Assembly: GCA_039621445.1 (NCBI GenBank)
Contig: CP154955.1
Span: 63,058,123-63,122,122, forward strand
Length of the DNA stretch: 64,000 nt
Source: Euglena gracilis
Taxonomy: Eukaryota > Euglenida > Euglenophyceae > Euglenales
Direction: 5' to 3'
Below, one piece after another: positions 42,880 through 52,453 of the stretch. A model generated the notes under the pieces. The model saw only the letters and a list, made by a program, of their open reading frames with translations, searched no databases and was not told the DNA's origin. A program made the position numbers and the translations under genes. Position 1 is the first letter of the stretch. The number at the start of each line of letters is the position of its first letter.

Positions 42880-43815
42880 ATGGGGACCCCACAACCCCTG
42901 GCCCAGCCACGGCCAGCCCTGAGATGCCAGCCCGCAGGAAACCAAGGGACGGGGACCCCAGAACCCCAGGCCTGTCAAACGGGGACGGGGACCCCACAAC
43001 CCCTGACAGGTATGTTCAGCCAGAGCAGCCAGCAGTGGGGGGACGAAACACCACACCCAAAAATGGAAGGAGGAGCTGCAGCACTGGGGACCGTTAACTC
43101 GGCTTCCCTGGTGGGGCAGCTCATCCAGCAAGAACTAAAAACTGCCTTGACACCGTTAATTGCCCAACTGACTCGACAAACAGAACAACGGCCGACTGCA
43201 GTCCCGACCAGCCCAGTGCTTACGACAAACCCGACAAGCCCAGCACCACAGCCAACCCAGCCGACTCAACAGCCAGTGATGACGCAACAAAACCCACAGT
43301 CCCGGACTCGGAGCTTGTTCATGTGGGCAGACGAAACCGAAACTCAGAACACAGCCACAACAACCTGGGTGGGAACCCAGATGGGGTCTACCCAAACTGC
43401 CATCCACCACATAGGAGAGGAAACAGTGGTGGCACCCGTGGCAACGGCCCCGGCAGCATCCTTTGGGCTGCTGCTGGGTCCAGTGGGCGCGGCAATGACC
43501 AAAGACCTGGTAAGACCAACACTGCAGGGGAATTTCGCAGATTTTGCCGTGAAATTTCCGATGTACCTGCAGCGTGTGTCAGCCGGTCAGGGGTCCCTGC
43601 TCGATGACCTGAAACTGTCACTGCTGGAGGGCAGCCTGGACAGTGCCGGCAAACTGGAACTACAACGCAGACAGGAACGCGGTGAACAAATAAAATACCA
43701 GGAATTTTGGAACTGGATGTGCCAGAAATACGGTGGAGACACGCAATCAGCCATCAAAGACGAGCTGAAAAACCTGAGACCAAAAACGGAAGGAAAACTG
43801 ACACTGGAAGCGTGA
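42880..43815 (+). CDS. Element C gag, capsid-like region
   Basis: Pro/Gln-rich linker, then a helical block (TLQGNFADFAVKFPMYLQRV; KYQEFWNWMCQKYGGDTQSA) that parallels the retrotransposon capsid-like block of element B. A TGA at 43813-43815 interrupts it; the frame continues as REFKAHFKLLYSRLENTSEE and then shifts by one base in an A-run near 43903. Confidence 0.6.
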   Translation: MGTPQPLAQPRPALRCQPAGNQGTGTPEPQACQTGTGTPQPLTGMFSQSSQQWGDETPHPKMEGGAAALGTVNSASLVGQLIQQELKTALTPLIAQLTRQTEQRPTAVPTSPVLTTNPTSPAPQPTQPTQQPVMTQQNPQSRTRSLFMWADETETQNTATTTWVGTQMGSTQTAIHHIGEETVVAPVATAPAASFGLLLGPVGAAMTKDLVRPTLQGNFADFAVKFPMYLQRVSAGQGSLLDDLKLSLLEGSLDSAGKLELQRRQERGEQIKYQEFWNWMCQKYGGDTQSAIKDELKNLRPKTEGKLTLEA

Positions 43816-43903
43816 AGGGAGTTTAAAGCCCATTTCAAACTCCTCTACAGCAGGCTGGAAAATACATCAGAAGAAGACGCTTACAACCTGGTGGCTGAAA
43901 AAA

Positions 43904-44872
43904 ATGCCTGAAACGCAACGCAGAAGCTGCATCAGGGAACAGGACCGCAGAAATCAGGACAGACCGACACTGAAACTGAAAGGGGTCACGAACATTATGA
44001 ACGTCCCAGATGCAACAACGGAAGACATACGAGACCTGGTGGCAGCAACAGTGGGCACAGGTGAAAATTTTCAGGTGGCACGAGACGGACAAAACTTCAG
44101 GATCCAACTGCACAGCAGCAGAGCTGCTGAACTGCTCCTGATGAAGAACGGTTCAACGCTGCTGACTGGACATAAACCACACTTCACACAGGTGCAAGCA
44201 AGACTGACTCTGGACGAACTGTTCCAACGGGTGGAAACCGAACTCAGGTGCCAACAACAGTCCGACTCCCTGGGTAGGGGGTACAACGGCTGGCAGAACC
44301 AACCGCGTGAAAACAGATCACGGTCGATGGACCGCAGGGGTTACGTCAGGGAAGTCAAGGAGGAGGAGAAAACGACAAAATCCAGAAGTCGGACACCACC
44401 TTCCAGATCTCGACCCAACTCCCCTGGACCTCGAACCCCAACACGTGAAAAACCCAGACCCCCTTCTCCACGCCAACAAGTGCCCATGGCAGTTTCAGAA
44501 CAGCCTGGCCAGAGACGGTACACCAACTGGTCAGACTGGGGACAGAACGACTGGGGCAAAGGCAAAGGAAAGGGGAAAGGTCAAAACTGGGGTTCAACCC
44601 AAAACTGGAACCAAAACTGGAATCAGAATTACGGCAAACGCTACGATTCAGGAAAGGGATACAACTCTGGGAAAGGAAACGATTCTGGGAAGGGGAGCGG
44701 GAAAGGAAAAGGCAAAGGGCAGCCACAGCCACAGCCAGCAACAACGAAAACTGAACCACAGACACAGCAAATCAATTCACAGGAGCCAGCCAACCAGCCA
44801 CAGGGACAGCCAAAGGCAGAAGCATCTTCCAGCAATTGCTGGCAGCCAGTTCAAAACGCAGAACGGAAGTGA
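43904..44872 (+). CDS. Element C gag, nucleic-acid-binding C-terminus without zinc knuckle
   Basis: After a folded block (VTNIMNVPDATTEDIRDLVA; QNFRIQLHSSRAAELLLMKN) the chain becomes Arg/Ser/Pro-rich (SRSRTPPSRSRPNSPGPRTP) and then GKGKGKGKG and NWNQNWNQN repeats with Asp-Ser-Gly-Lys-Gly units. The element B gag has a CCHC knuckle at this place; here no Cys-x2-Cys pattern is present, so RNA packaging would rest on the basic Gly-Lys tail. It ends with TGA at 44870-44872, after which the same frame stays open. Confidence 0.65.
   Translation: MPETQRRSCIREQDRRNQDRPTLKLKGVTNIMNVPDATTEDIRDLVAATVGTGENFQVARDGQNFRIQLHSSRAAELLLMKNGSTLLTGHKPHFTQVQARLTLDELFQRVETELRCQQQSDSLGRGYNGWQNQPRENRSRSMDRRGYVREVKEEEKTTKSRSRTPPSRSRPNSPGPRTPTREKPRPPSPRQQVPMAVSEQPGQRRYTNWSDWGQNDWGKGKGKGKGQNWGSTQNWNQNWNQNYGKRYDSGKGYNSGKGNDSGKGSGKGKGKGQPQPQPATTKTEPQTQQINSQEPANQPQGQPKAEASSSNCWQPVQNAERK
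44870..44872 (+). promoter_or_regulatory. Single TGA between gag and the methyltransferase frame
   Basis: Gag and the Dam-like/DNMT frame are in the same phase with only this stop between them; downstream the frame is open for over 900 bases. Element B has the same arrangement with TAG at 55882-55884. Stop-codon readthrough, as used by gammaretroviral gag-pol, would explain both; a coincidental mutation in C is the alternative. Confidence 0.5.
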
Positions 44873-45740
44873 AGGGGCTGCGGCCTGAGGGTAGGGGACG
44901 AGAGGGGCGACTTTCTGCAGACACAACCGAAACAACAAAACAAAACAAGGGAACCAGGTCCAGAGCTGCAGCAGTCACACACACTGGGTAAGGGAGGTAA
45001 GAAAAAGCCCCAAAAGAAAAACATCCTGACAAAAAAACGACTCCACAGCCCAGAACCGAAAAGGGAACAGGTCAGCTGCAGGTTCGGCAGAGCAGCTTCA
45101 CGGTGGGTATCTGAAATCTACCACGTGAAGGAAGAAAAAATGACAGAAATTCTCTCACACTTCGGGGTCCAGCCCCAGCTGGATGCCTTTGCAACCGAAA
45201 AAAACAAAAGATTCAAGCAATGGTGGGGATCGGAAAGCAAAGATGGAAATGACGAATTTGAAAAAGAATGGCACGGAAAACTGCTGTGGATGAACCCCCC
45301 ATTCAGCAAAATTTCACAGGTGGTGAGAAAAATTCACACAGACGAGGCCCATGCACTCGTCATGGTACCCAGATGGGTTCACAGAAAATGGTACGGAGAA
45401 ATCAAGAAACTGGCAGTGATGTCAATGTTCATCCCAGCGGGAAAAAAACTGTTCGGACAGGGTGACAAGAACTGCAGGAATACACCGTGGCCTGTGGAAG
45501 TGTTTTTGGTATGCGGACACAAAACACGGTGCAAGTACCTACCAGGTTTCCACAAACATTTCACCCCCCTACACCCGACATCCAAGGTGAGGTTCGGCAC
45601 AGCCCACGAGTACCCGCCAGTGGAGGACGAGGTGGAGGGTGGTGAACAAAAACCCGATTTGGGGACAGAAAAACCACAGAAACACATCAGAAAACTGCAG
45701 GAGGCAGCCACAGCGACACCAGAACGGGCCACAGCAGAAA
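44873..45740 (+). CDS. Element C Dam-like N6-adenine DNA methyltransferase domain
   Basis: After a Lys-rich linker the frame reads PQLDAFATEKNKRFKQWW, then GKLLWMNPPFSKISQVV (NPPF at 45293-45304), then ALVMVPRWVHRKWYGEIKKL and a final TPWPVEVFLVCGH. This is the pattern of the phage-type Dam (DNA N-6-adenine methyltransferase) fold also found in DIRS-type retrotransposons: D-x-F-A-(S/T)-x-x-N, a (D/N)-P-P-(Y/F) catalytic loop that flips and methylates adenine N6, and a W-(F/Y) helix. No stop or frameshift occurs in it. It is translated with gag only by passing the TGA at 44870. The gypsy context is unusual; activity is inferred from motif conservation only. Confidence 0.75.
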
Positions 45741-46240
45741 AACTGAAACCAAAAATGCTGGACCTGTTCCGTGGAACAAAATCGGTCAGCAAGGTGTATG
45801 AAAAAATGAATTTCCAGGTGGTGACGGTGGAGATCAGACCCCATGTTGAAAGCGGATTACCAGGTGGACGTGCTGGACTGGGACTTCAGAAAACATTTAA
45901 AACCTGGCGAATTCCACACGGTGGTGTGTGGGGTTTCCTGTACAGAATTCAGCATTGCCCTGACGACAAGACCCAGAAACCTGGAAAAAGGAGACAGCCT
46001 TGCAAAGAAAGCCCTGGAAATTGTGGAATTTCTGCAGCCGCAGAAATGGTGGTTGTAAAACCCAAGGTACGGACACCTGGGAAAACGAGATCACATGAAA
46101 CCGTACCCGTACATTGACGTGGATTACTGTCAATAAACAGACTGGGGTTACAAAAAACCAACACGAATCTGGGGCAGCCCTGACATCCTGCAGGTACAAG
46201 CAAAACGGTGTGACAGGAAAACCTGCAAGAACCTGGACCC
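45741..46240 (+). pseudogene. Element C C5-cytosine methyltransferase domain, broken
   Basis: Continues from the Dam-like domain in one frame with motif I (KMLDLFRGTKSVSKVYEK) and VVTVEIRPH, then a one-base shift near 45842 to a frame reading VDVLDWDF, GVSCTEFS (motif IV, with Ser replacing the Pro before the catalytic Cys), LEIVEFLQPQKWWL, TAA (46056-46058) where the motif VI Glu should stand before Asn-Pro-Arg, then IDVDYCQ, a second TAA (46134-46136) and WGYKKPTRIW. All motifs align with the intact element B enzyme. It cannot make a functional protein as read. Confidence 0.8.
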
Positions 46241-46259
46241 GAACGGTGGTGGTCACCTG

Positions 46260-47275
46260 GTGAAACTCAGCAACAAACGCAACATTCCAGCCTTCAAAAA
46301 ATCCAGGATCCCAGAACAACTGATTCAAGACCTGGCGGGGTTCCACGAACGGCTACGGCAAACCAGCCAAGCCCAGGCCGCGCAGCAACAACCGCTGCAG
46401 CAGCCCAGCCCTGCCCAGACTGCACGACAAAACTTGCTCTCACAGCCCAGCCCAGGACTGACAGGTCAACAGCCAAACCCAGATTCAACTGACAAAACAG
46501 AACCTGACCAAAACATTCGGCTTCCAAAACGACTGTGTGAACCGGTGTCCAAACTCCTGCTGGGGCACGTCATCAGCAGAAAGAATGCAAAACAACTCCT
46601 CATTGAAGTCCGTGCTGTGTTGCCGGACGGCAAAAAAATGTTCTTACAGGCCCTAATTGACACAGGAGCACAGGCAAACCTGGTGAAAAAGAACCTGATT
46701 CCCCAACAAAACTTCAGACGTTCACAAAAACCCTTGGCCCTGATCACAGCGGACGGAACAAGGATGGAAGGAGGACAACACGAAGTCACCCTGGAACTGC
46801 AGTTTTCATCACGGGTGCACAACACGGACAGAACAAGGGAATGGTCCACCATTGGAACGTTTCATGACGCTGACATCCAAGTGGATGCCATCCTCGGGTA
46901 TCCGTGGATGGAACAACACCAACTGGCTGTTTTCCCACACCTACAATCATTGGCCCTCATAGGTGAACCACTGCGGCTCCTGTCCAGTTGGCACCAGCTG
47001 AAGGAACAAAAACACAGGGAACGGAAAATACACCAACTTCAGAAAAACATTTCGGCAGTGCGGGCAATGAATTTGCAGATTCCTGCTGAAGCGGGCCAGG
47101 ACGAGGAAAAACTGTTTGAAGACGAAACAACACTGGAAACACTGGCAAAACAATTTCAGAAATCGGCAAAGAAATCTGACAGGGTTCACGGTATTGTGGT
47201 GGTGCCAGAAGGACAGGAAATACAAGGCGAAAAGGTGGCTGAACTGGTGAAAAAACTGCGCAGGACTATGAAGGA
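46260..47275 (+). CDS. Element C aspartic protease region
   Basis: Same frame as the second part of the cytosine methyltransferase. After a Gln/Pro linker it contains FLQALIDTGAQANLVKKN, the retropepsin active-site signature (D-T-G-A), and AILGYPWM, matching the I-L-G-x-x-(F/W) motif near the protease C-terminus. It then reads into a charged helix and loses frame one base before the RT begins (near 47272, CGCAGGAC). Element B stays in frame at the equivalent spot, so this is a mutation rather than a programmed shift. Confidence 0.75.
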
Positions 47276-50200
47276 GTGGTCTTGCGAGACAAACTCTTCC
47301 CAGACCCCCCAGAACGCGGAGCACTAGGTTATGGGAAAATCGAACTGAAACCTGGAACAGTGGCGAAAAAGCAAAGACCCATCCACATGACAGGAGAACG
47401 CCGACAGGCACTCATCGACATGGTGGACGAATGGGTTAGGGACCTGGAAGTGGAAGACGGGAGGAGTGACTGGCCCAGCCCCACGTTCGCGGTGGCCAAA
47501 AAAGGTGGAAAATGGAGAGGGGTAGTGGATTTCAGAGCACTGAACGAGGCAACAATCACAGACGCCCATCCCCTCCCTAGGATAGAAGACATCCTAGTTC
47601 AACAAGGACAACGGGCCATGTACAGTGTACTGGACCTGAAAGACGCCTTCCACCAGGTGCCACTGAAAACAGAGTCCAGACCCTACACCTGCTGCAGCAC
47701 ACCTAAGGGAACAAAACAGTGGAGATTAGTGGTCATGGGAATGAAAAACGGTGTACCGATTTTCCAGCGGGTGATCGAGTACAGCCTGGAGGAGGTACAG
47801 GACATTGCAAATCCCTACGTGGACGACATAATCGTAGAAACCATATGGCAGGGGTCAGAAGAAAAAACCCTCGAACAACACGACAAGGACATCAGAAGGG
47901 TGATGGAGGCACTGAAAGAACAGCAACACGTGGCAGACATCAAGAAATGCAAATTTTTTGTGAAAGAGGTGGAATTCTGTGGACACGTGCTTGGTGGTGG
48001 ACAACGAAAACCAGCACCTGGGAAACTAAGGGCCTTGGAAAAATGGGAGGAACCCAAAACGGTCACAGCCCTGCGGGCATTCCTGGGATTCACAAACTAC
48101 TACGCCTCATACATCCCAGGGTACGCGGAATTGGCAGCGGACCTAATGGAAAAACTGAAGGTAAAAAAAGGACAGGGGAAGGAAGGAAGCCTGACACCTG
48201 TGTTTTTCGGTGAAAAGGAACGAACAGCCTTCCATACCATCAAAGAAAAACTGCTCGGAAGCCTGAAACTGCAAACAGTGAACCCAGACAAACCGTTCAT
48301 ACTCAGGGTGGATGCAAGTGGCAGAGCCGTAGGTGCGGCTCTGGAACAATTTGCGGAGGACACTGCAGAAAAACCAGACCCAACAACAGCCATGACCAAA
48401 AAAACAGTACCTGTAGCTTTCTGTTCACGAAAACTGACACCGGGGCAGGTTCGCTCGTGGTCTCCTAGGGAGAAGGAGACCTACGCAGTGATCCTGGCCC
48501 TGCAAAAATGGGCTGCCTGGATAGGAATGCAACCGGCACTGGTGTTGACGGACCACAAGTCCATTGAGGCATGGGCAACGGAGGCGCTGGACACCCCCAG
48601 TGGACCAGCTGGACGTAGGGCTAGGTGGCACGAACTGCTTTCGCGGTTCGACATAACCGTTGCATACGTACCTGGCAAAGACAACACGGTCGCCGATGCC
48701 TTGAGTAGGTGGGCCTACCCCGCCTCACAGGCATTCGCAGACGTGAGTATCCACGGGACTGAGGAGGACGACCGACTCATGAAAGAAATCATCAAACAGG
48801 AGGAAAAGGAACAGAAAAATTGTATGGTGATCAACGTGGCAGACCTGACACAGGCACAAAAACAACTTCAAGAACCCGTCACTGTGGCCGTCACAACAAG
48901 GGGGGGAGCCAAAACGGGTGAAGATCCGCCCACAGTGCCTAGTTCAACGGAAAACGGTGACACCCCTCAAAAAATTTCAAAACCACCTCAAAAACCTGCA
49001 AAAACGACAAAGAAATGGCTTGTGAAGGAAACGACTGTGTTGGAACCAAGCAAAAAACTGGCTGAGGCAACCCCAAGGGAGACCACGGATGAGGCAGGAA
49101 ACCTGATCCGACCAGACCAACCAAAAAACAAAACCCCAGAAAATTCAAACACGGCCGAGGGACCATCCACTGAGGAAGACCCACCAAGGCGAAGACCCCT
49201 GGAAGAGGACCCTGTCGAACCCCTAACAACAACAGACTCAACAAAACAACAGGACACGCAAGGTGCGTCATCCTCAACGGGGACACCCGTTGGACCTCCA
49301 TCAAGGGGAGTGCACGCCCCGGAGCTTCAACAGGGGGAACCGAAAGGGGTGATGGACAGGGAATGGAAGAACGAGTACGAAAGTTGCCCAAGGTGGGGAC
49401 CTGTGCTCAAGGACCTGAAGGGAACGGGGTTCAAAAACTGGCCTGACGGGTACCGATTCGACAACGGCAGGCTCTACAAAAACGGACTCCTGTGTGTACC
49501 AAGTGGGTTGACTGGAAACGTAATTCAGGAACATCACGAAACAGCCCGGCACCCAGGGTCAGCCCGACTGTGGGACCAGATGGGAAGGTGGTTTGCGTTT
49601 GCGGACAACCAGGATGCAAAAAAACTGACAGGCAAAATGATGACCATGTGTGAAACCTGCCAAGCAACAGAACCCAGCCACTTACCATACAAGTGCCCCA
49701 TTGAACCGACACCAATTCCTGCACACCTGATGGACAGTGTTGCTATCGATTTGTTCTCTCTACCTGAAACGACTTTTGAAGGCAAAAAATCCGACACGTT
49801 GGCGTTGTGTGTGGACAGGCTAAGTGGGTGGATGGTTGCAACCCCCCACCTGGCCAAGGGACTCACAGCGGAAAAGGTTGGAAAAGAAATGTTCAAACAG
49901 TGGGGAATTTTCGGGATACCCTCGGTGCTGAGCTCCGACCGGGGCTCCCACTTCACAGCCGGTTGGTGGAAAACACTGTGTGCTGCCCACGGGGTCCGTG
50001 TGGCGTACGGGCAGGCATACCACCACCAAGCCAACGGACGGGCTGAGGTAGCGGGTCAACAAGTCCTCCGAAAACTGGCAAAACTGGCTGCTGAGAAAGG
50101 GGTACCCTGGGTTGAACTCCTACCGAACGCCTTGAGGGCCCTACGCGACGTCCCAGGTGAAACGGGATTGTCACCGTACGAAATTGTGTTTGGCAGGCAC

Positions 50201-50968
50201 AGACCGTTGGCGGGATTGCCATACCAACCACAAAAGGAAGCGGAAGGGGCCACAACGTTCTTGGAAAGGATGAAAGAACAAGACCAGTGGGTGAGCCTGG
50301 TCCTGAACGAAAAACAACGTGAACGGGCTGAAACGGTGAACAAAAAACGCAGAGAACCACCTGCCTTGGAAATCGGTTCCAAAGTCTGGTATCAACCTGA
50401 AAGACAACCTGGTACAGACAAACTCGAACCGAAGTGGAAAGGACCTGCGGTGATGTTGGAACGGGTAGGACAGCACTCTTATGTGGTTGAACTTCGTCCC
50501 AAAAACCGACAACCTGCCCACCGCTCACAACTCAAACCCCACGTGGAGGACCTCTACAACACAACCCCTGTCCCCCTCTACTTTTGGTCGGGCAAGGCAC
50601 AGGAGTTGGAGGTCGGACCTGACGAATGGGAGGTTGACAAAGTGCTGAACCACCGCAGAAAAGACGGAAAACTTCACTTTTTGATTCAGTGGAAAGACTG
50701 GCACCCGTCTGACACACAGTGGGAACCCCTGAACCACTTCTTCCTCCGAACGAACAAAGAAGTGGTCCAATACTGCAAAGAACGGGACTTGGCCGTGGAT
50801 GTGAGAGAGTTGCTTGATGGAAGGAGAGACACATGTCACATACCCCTGGGCCCCCTCACAGACACCGTCACGTCGACACCCCGAACGACCCTAAAGCCAA
50901 CCCCAACCCTACCACCAATACCAACCTCGACTGACTTGAACTACACACCTGTGACAAAACCTGCCTGA
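47276..50968 (+). CDS. Element C pol: RT, RNase H, integrase, chromodomain (1230 codons)
   Basis: Uninterrupted frame. RT: FAVAKKGGKWRGVVDFRALN, LDLKDAFHQVPL and the catalytic YVDD at residues 181-184, in Ty3/gypsy form. RNase H: ILRVDASGRAVGAALEQF, an Glu in KETYAVILALQKW, LTDHKS and DNTVADALSR (about residues 345-480). A 240-residue Thr/Pro/Lys-rich linker follows. Integrase: H-x-x-x-x-H/C-x2-C zinc finger (HHETARH, CETC, about 751-794), Asp at AIDLF, Asp at SSDRGSHF, Glu at GRAEVAG (about 824, 887, 922). Chromodomain at about 1117-1170 (EWEVDKVLNHRRKDGKLHFL then IQWKDWHPSDTQWEP). The ATG used here is simply the first in frame; natural expression would be from a polyprotein. Confidence 0.95.
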   Translation: MVLRDKLFPDPPERGALGYGKIELKPGTVAKKQRPIHMTGERRQALIDMVDEWVRDLEVEDGRSDWPSPTFAVAKKGGKWRGVVDFRALNEATITDAHPLPRIEDILVQQGQRAMYSVLDLKDAFHQVPLKTESRPYTCCSTPKGTKQWRLVVMGMKNGVPIFQRVIEYSLEEVQDIANPYVDDIIVETIWQGSEEKTLEQHDKDIRRVMEALKEQQHVADIKKCKFFVKEVEFCGHVLGGGQRKPAPGKLRALEKWEEPKTVTALRAFLGFTNYYASYIPGYAELAADLMEKLKVKKGQGKEGSLTPVFFGEKERTAFHTIKEKLLGSLKLQTVNPDKPFILRVDASGRAVGAALEQFAEDTAEKPDPTTAMTKKTVPVAFCSRKLTPGQVRSWSPREKETYAVILALQKWAAWIGMQPALVLTDHKSIEAWATEALDTPSGPAGRRARWHELLSRFDITVAYVPGKDNTVADALSRWAYPASQAFADVSIHGTEEDDRLMKEIIKQEEKEQKNCMVINVADLTQAQKQLQEPVTVAVTTRGGAKTGEDPPTVPSSTENGDTPQKISKPPQKPAKTTKKWLVKETTVLEPSKKLAEATPRETTDEAGNLIRPDQPKNKTPENSNTAEGPSTEEDPPRRRPLEEDPVEPLTTTDSTKQQDTQGASSSTGTPVGPPSRGVHAPELQQGEPKGVMDREWKNEYESCPRWGPVLKDLKGTGFKNWPDGYRFDNGRLYKNGLLCVPSGLTGNVIQEHHETARHPGSARLWDQMGRWFAFADNQDAKKLTGKMMTMCETCQATEPSHLPYKCPIEPTPIPAHLMDSVAIDLFSLPETTFEGKKSDTLALCVDRLSGWMVATPHLAKGLTAEKVGKEMFKQWGIFGIPSVLSSDRGSHFTAGWWKTLCAAHGVRVAYGQAYHHQANGRAEVAGQQVLRKLAKLAAEKGVPWVELLPNALRALRDVPGETGLSPYEIVFGRHRPLAGLPYQPQKEAEGATTFLERMKEQDQWVSLVLNEKQRERAETVNKKRREPPALEIGSKVWYQPERQPGTDKLEPKWKGPAVMLERVGQHSYVVELRPKNRQPAHRSQLKPHVEDLYNTTPVPLYFWSGKAQELEVGPDEWEVDKVLNHRRKDGKLHFLIQWKDWHPSDTQWEPLNHFFLRTNKEVVQYCKERDLAVDVRELLDGRRDTCHIPLGPLTDTVTSTPRTTLKPTPTLPPIPTSTDLNYTPVTKPA

Positions 50969-51965
50969 CTGAAAACGACAAAACGGGCCTGGGCAGCCCC
51001 CCTGGCCAGCCCACCTGAACCTGAACCGCTGGCCAGCTCAACTCGACCCAGCCCAACTGTCCCGTACAAGACCAGATCCGACCCGACTTGACTGACCTCA
51101 AGTGCCTCTCTTCAGCCAATCAATCCATTCTTCAATTCGTCATCGTTGTTGTTGTGGGTTGGGATCCCCCCGTGGAGAACGAACCTACCCCCCTGAACTT
51201 GGCCAGCCTACCTGTAAAAAACAAAACGCAGCCCCCAACCCCAACCGTAGCTGCCAGCGAAATTTGGGCAAACGGTGGAAGGGGAACCTGACTTAGATCC
51301 AAAAACGCAGACCTGGCCGACCCCGGGCCACCGGCCTGGGGGGGGGACGAGGCCCCGCCACAGCACCTGACCTCGAACAAACCAGCCTACTCCCCAAAAA
51401 ATACAAAAATACAAAAAAAACATTGTCCTTGACCCAGCCTGATTATTAACCGAAACCCAGCCTTCACCTGATTTTTATTAAAATTCGTCCCCGGCCGGAG
51501 CCTGACCGTTTGGCCTGGGGGGGGGGGGGGGCTGGAAGACCCCAGCTGGACCAACCCCCCACCGAACAGACACCAAGCCCAGACACCGAATTGGCTAACC
51601 GAACCGAAAACGGCTGTCTAGGACCCTGACCGTGACAAAACAACTCACCTGGCCTGGGAATAAAAATTTCCTGAAAATTTAACCGTGGCTGGCGCTTGGT
51701 TCACAACGGCGCCTGCCCACCCCCCAACGACAAACAGCCCTAAGCGGGCTGGGGGGGGACAACACACCCGGCCCCGCACAGACCCAACTGTCAAAGGAGA
51801 ACATTTGACTCAGCCCCCCGGCCATAAAACGACCCTGACCGGCACAGCCCCCTGAGGGGGGGGGACCCTGAACCACAACGGTCCCCTCGCTCGCCCCCTC
51901 CTCACAACGAGTGCACTCCGCACCCCTTCCTGTTGGAGTCGTGAAGAGTTGTAAACAACTCCTTC
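50969..51965 (+). other. Element C 3' non-coding region
   Basis: About 1 kb between the pol stop and the PPT. It is C/A-rich with repeated CTGGCCAGC and GACCC(A/G)GCC phrases and one 12-G run. No ORF with support. Confidence 0.7.
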
Positions 51966-51976
51966 GGGAAGGGGAG
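51966..51976 (+). promoter_or_regulatory. Element C polypurine tract
   Basis: GGGAAGGGGAG immediately before the TGTGAG start of the right LTR; it would prime plus-strand DNA synthesis. Confidence 0.9.
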
Positions 51977-52449
51977 TGTGAGTCAGGGGTGCTGAGTGCC
52001 CAAAACAACTTAACCTAACTGCCCAGCCTGATGACTCTGCAGCTAGGATTAGGCAAATCTTATTAGGAATTATCAATTAGCTGACCCCATTTGTCTGCAC
52101 AGGGCTCTGTCTTGTTTTTGTCCGTTTCAAGTTCAAGAACTGAATTTTACCTTGGTGGCATCAATTATCATTCTTACCTGGACTTAACGTACTTTTGGTT
52201 TTGGATCGGTGTGGTGGATTTGCTGAATTGCATGTGTTGTGCTGTTGGACTTGTGGATTTTTTTCGAAGGAAAGCCAACCAACCCACCTGTTTTCACCCA
52301 AAAAACCCACAAAAACAAAAGAAAATGCAATTTTTGAAACAAGCCGCGAGGGGAATTGAAATCACCCTGGGCAGGGTAAAAGATCCTACGCAACGGGGTG
52401 CCGGCCCCGAGGGACTTGAAACTCCAGGGCGGGCACCACGGTTACAACA
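51977..52449 (+). repeat. Element C 3' LTR (473 bp)
   Basis: Copy of 40069-40545; ends GGTTACAACA followed by the AGCC target duplication. Confidence 0.95.
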
Positions 52450-52453
52450 AGCC
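52450..52453. repeat. Target site duplication AGCC, right of element C
   Basis: Second copy of 40065-40068; on the minus strand the two halves of element B pol meet in frame through one copy. Confidence 0.85.

Larger units (their letters stand above)
40069..52449 (+). mobile_element. Element C: full-length LTR retrotransposon with adenine and cytosine methyltransferase domains
   Basis: 12.4-kb plus-strand Ty3/gypsy element nested in element B. Order: LTR, initiator-Met PBS, gag (three to four frames), in-frame TGA, Dam-like N6-adenine methyltransferase, C5-cytosine methyltransferase, aspartic protease, RT, RNase H, integrase, chromodomain, about 1 kb non-coding, PPT, LTR. Both LTRs and a 4-bp duplication are intact. 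The LTR copies differ by roughly a dozen substitutions plus small indels by eye (a few percent), so the insertion is not recent. Gag and the cytosine enzyme carry stops and frameshifts while the RT-to-chromodomain frame stays open. Confidence 0.93.

Noticed and set aside
41384-43815. Treating the gag fragments of element C as separate genes
   Set aside because: Stops and shifts fall inside continuous coiled-coil or capsid blocks that parallel element B gag, so they are better read as one broken gag.
44873-45740. Reading the D-A-F-A-T/NPPF domain as an RNase H duplicate, as sometimes annotated in DIRS-like elements
   Set aside because: A complete RNase H is already present in pol, and NPPF with the W-Y helix fits a Dam-like methyltransferase better. 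Still to be tested by profile search.
47272-47327. Programmed frameshift between protease and RT of element C
   Set aside because: The homologous junction in element B is in frame at this point, and a one-base deletion at CGCAGGAC explains the shift.
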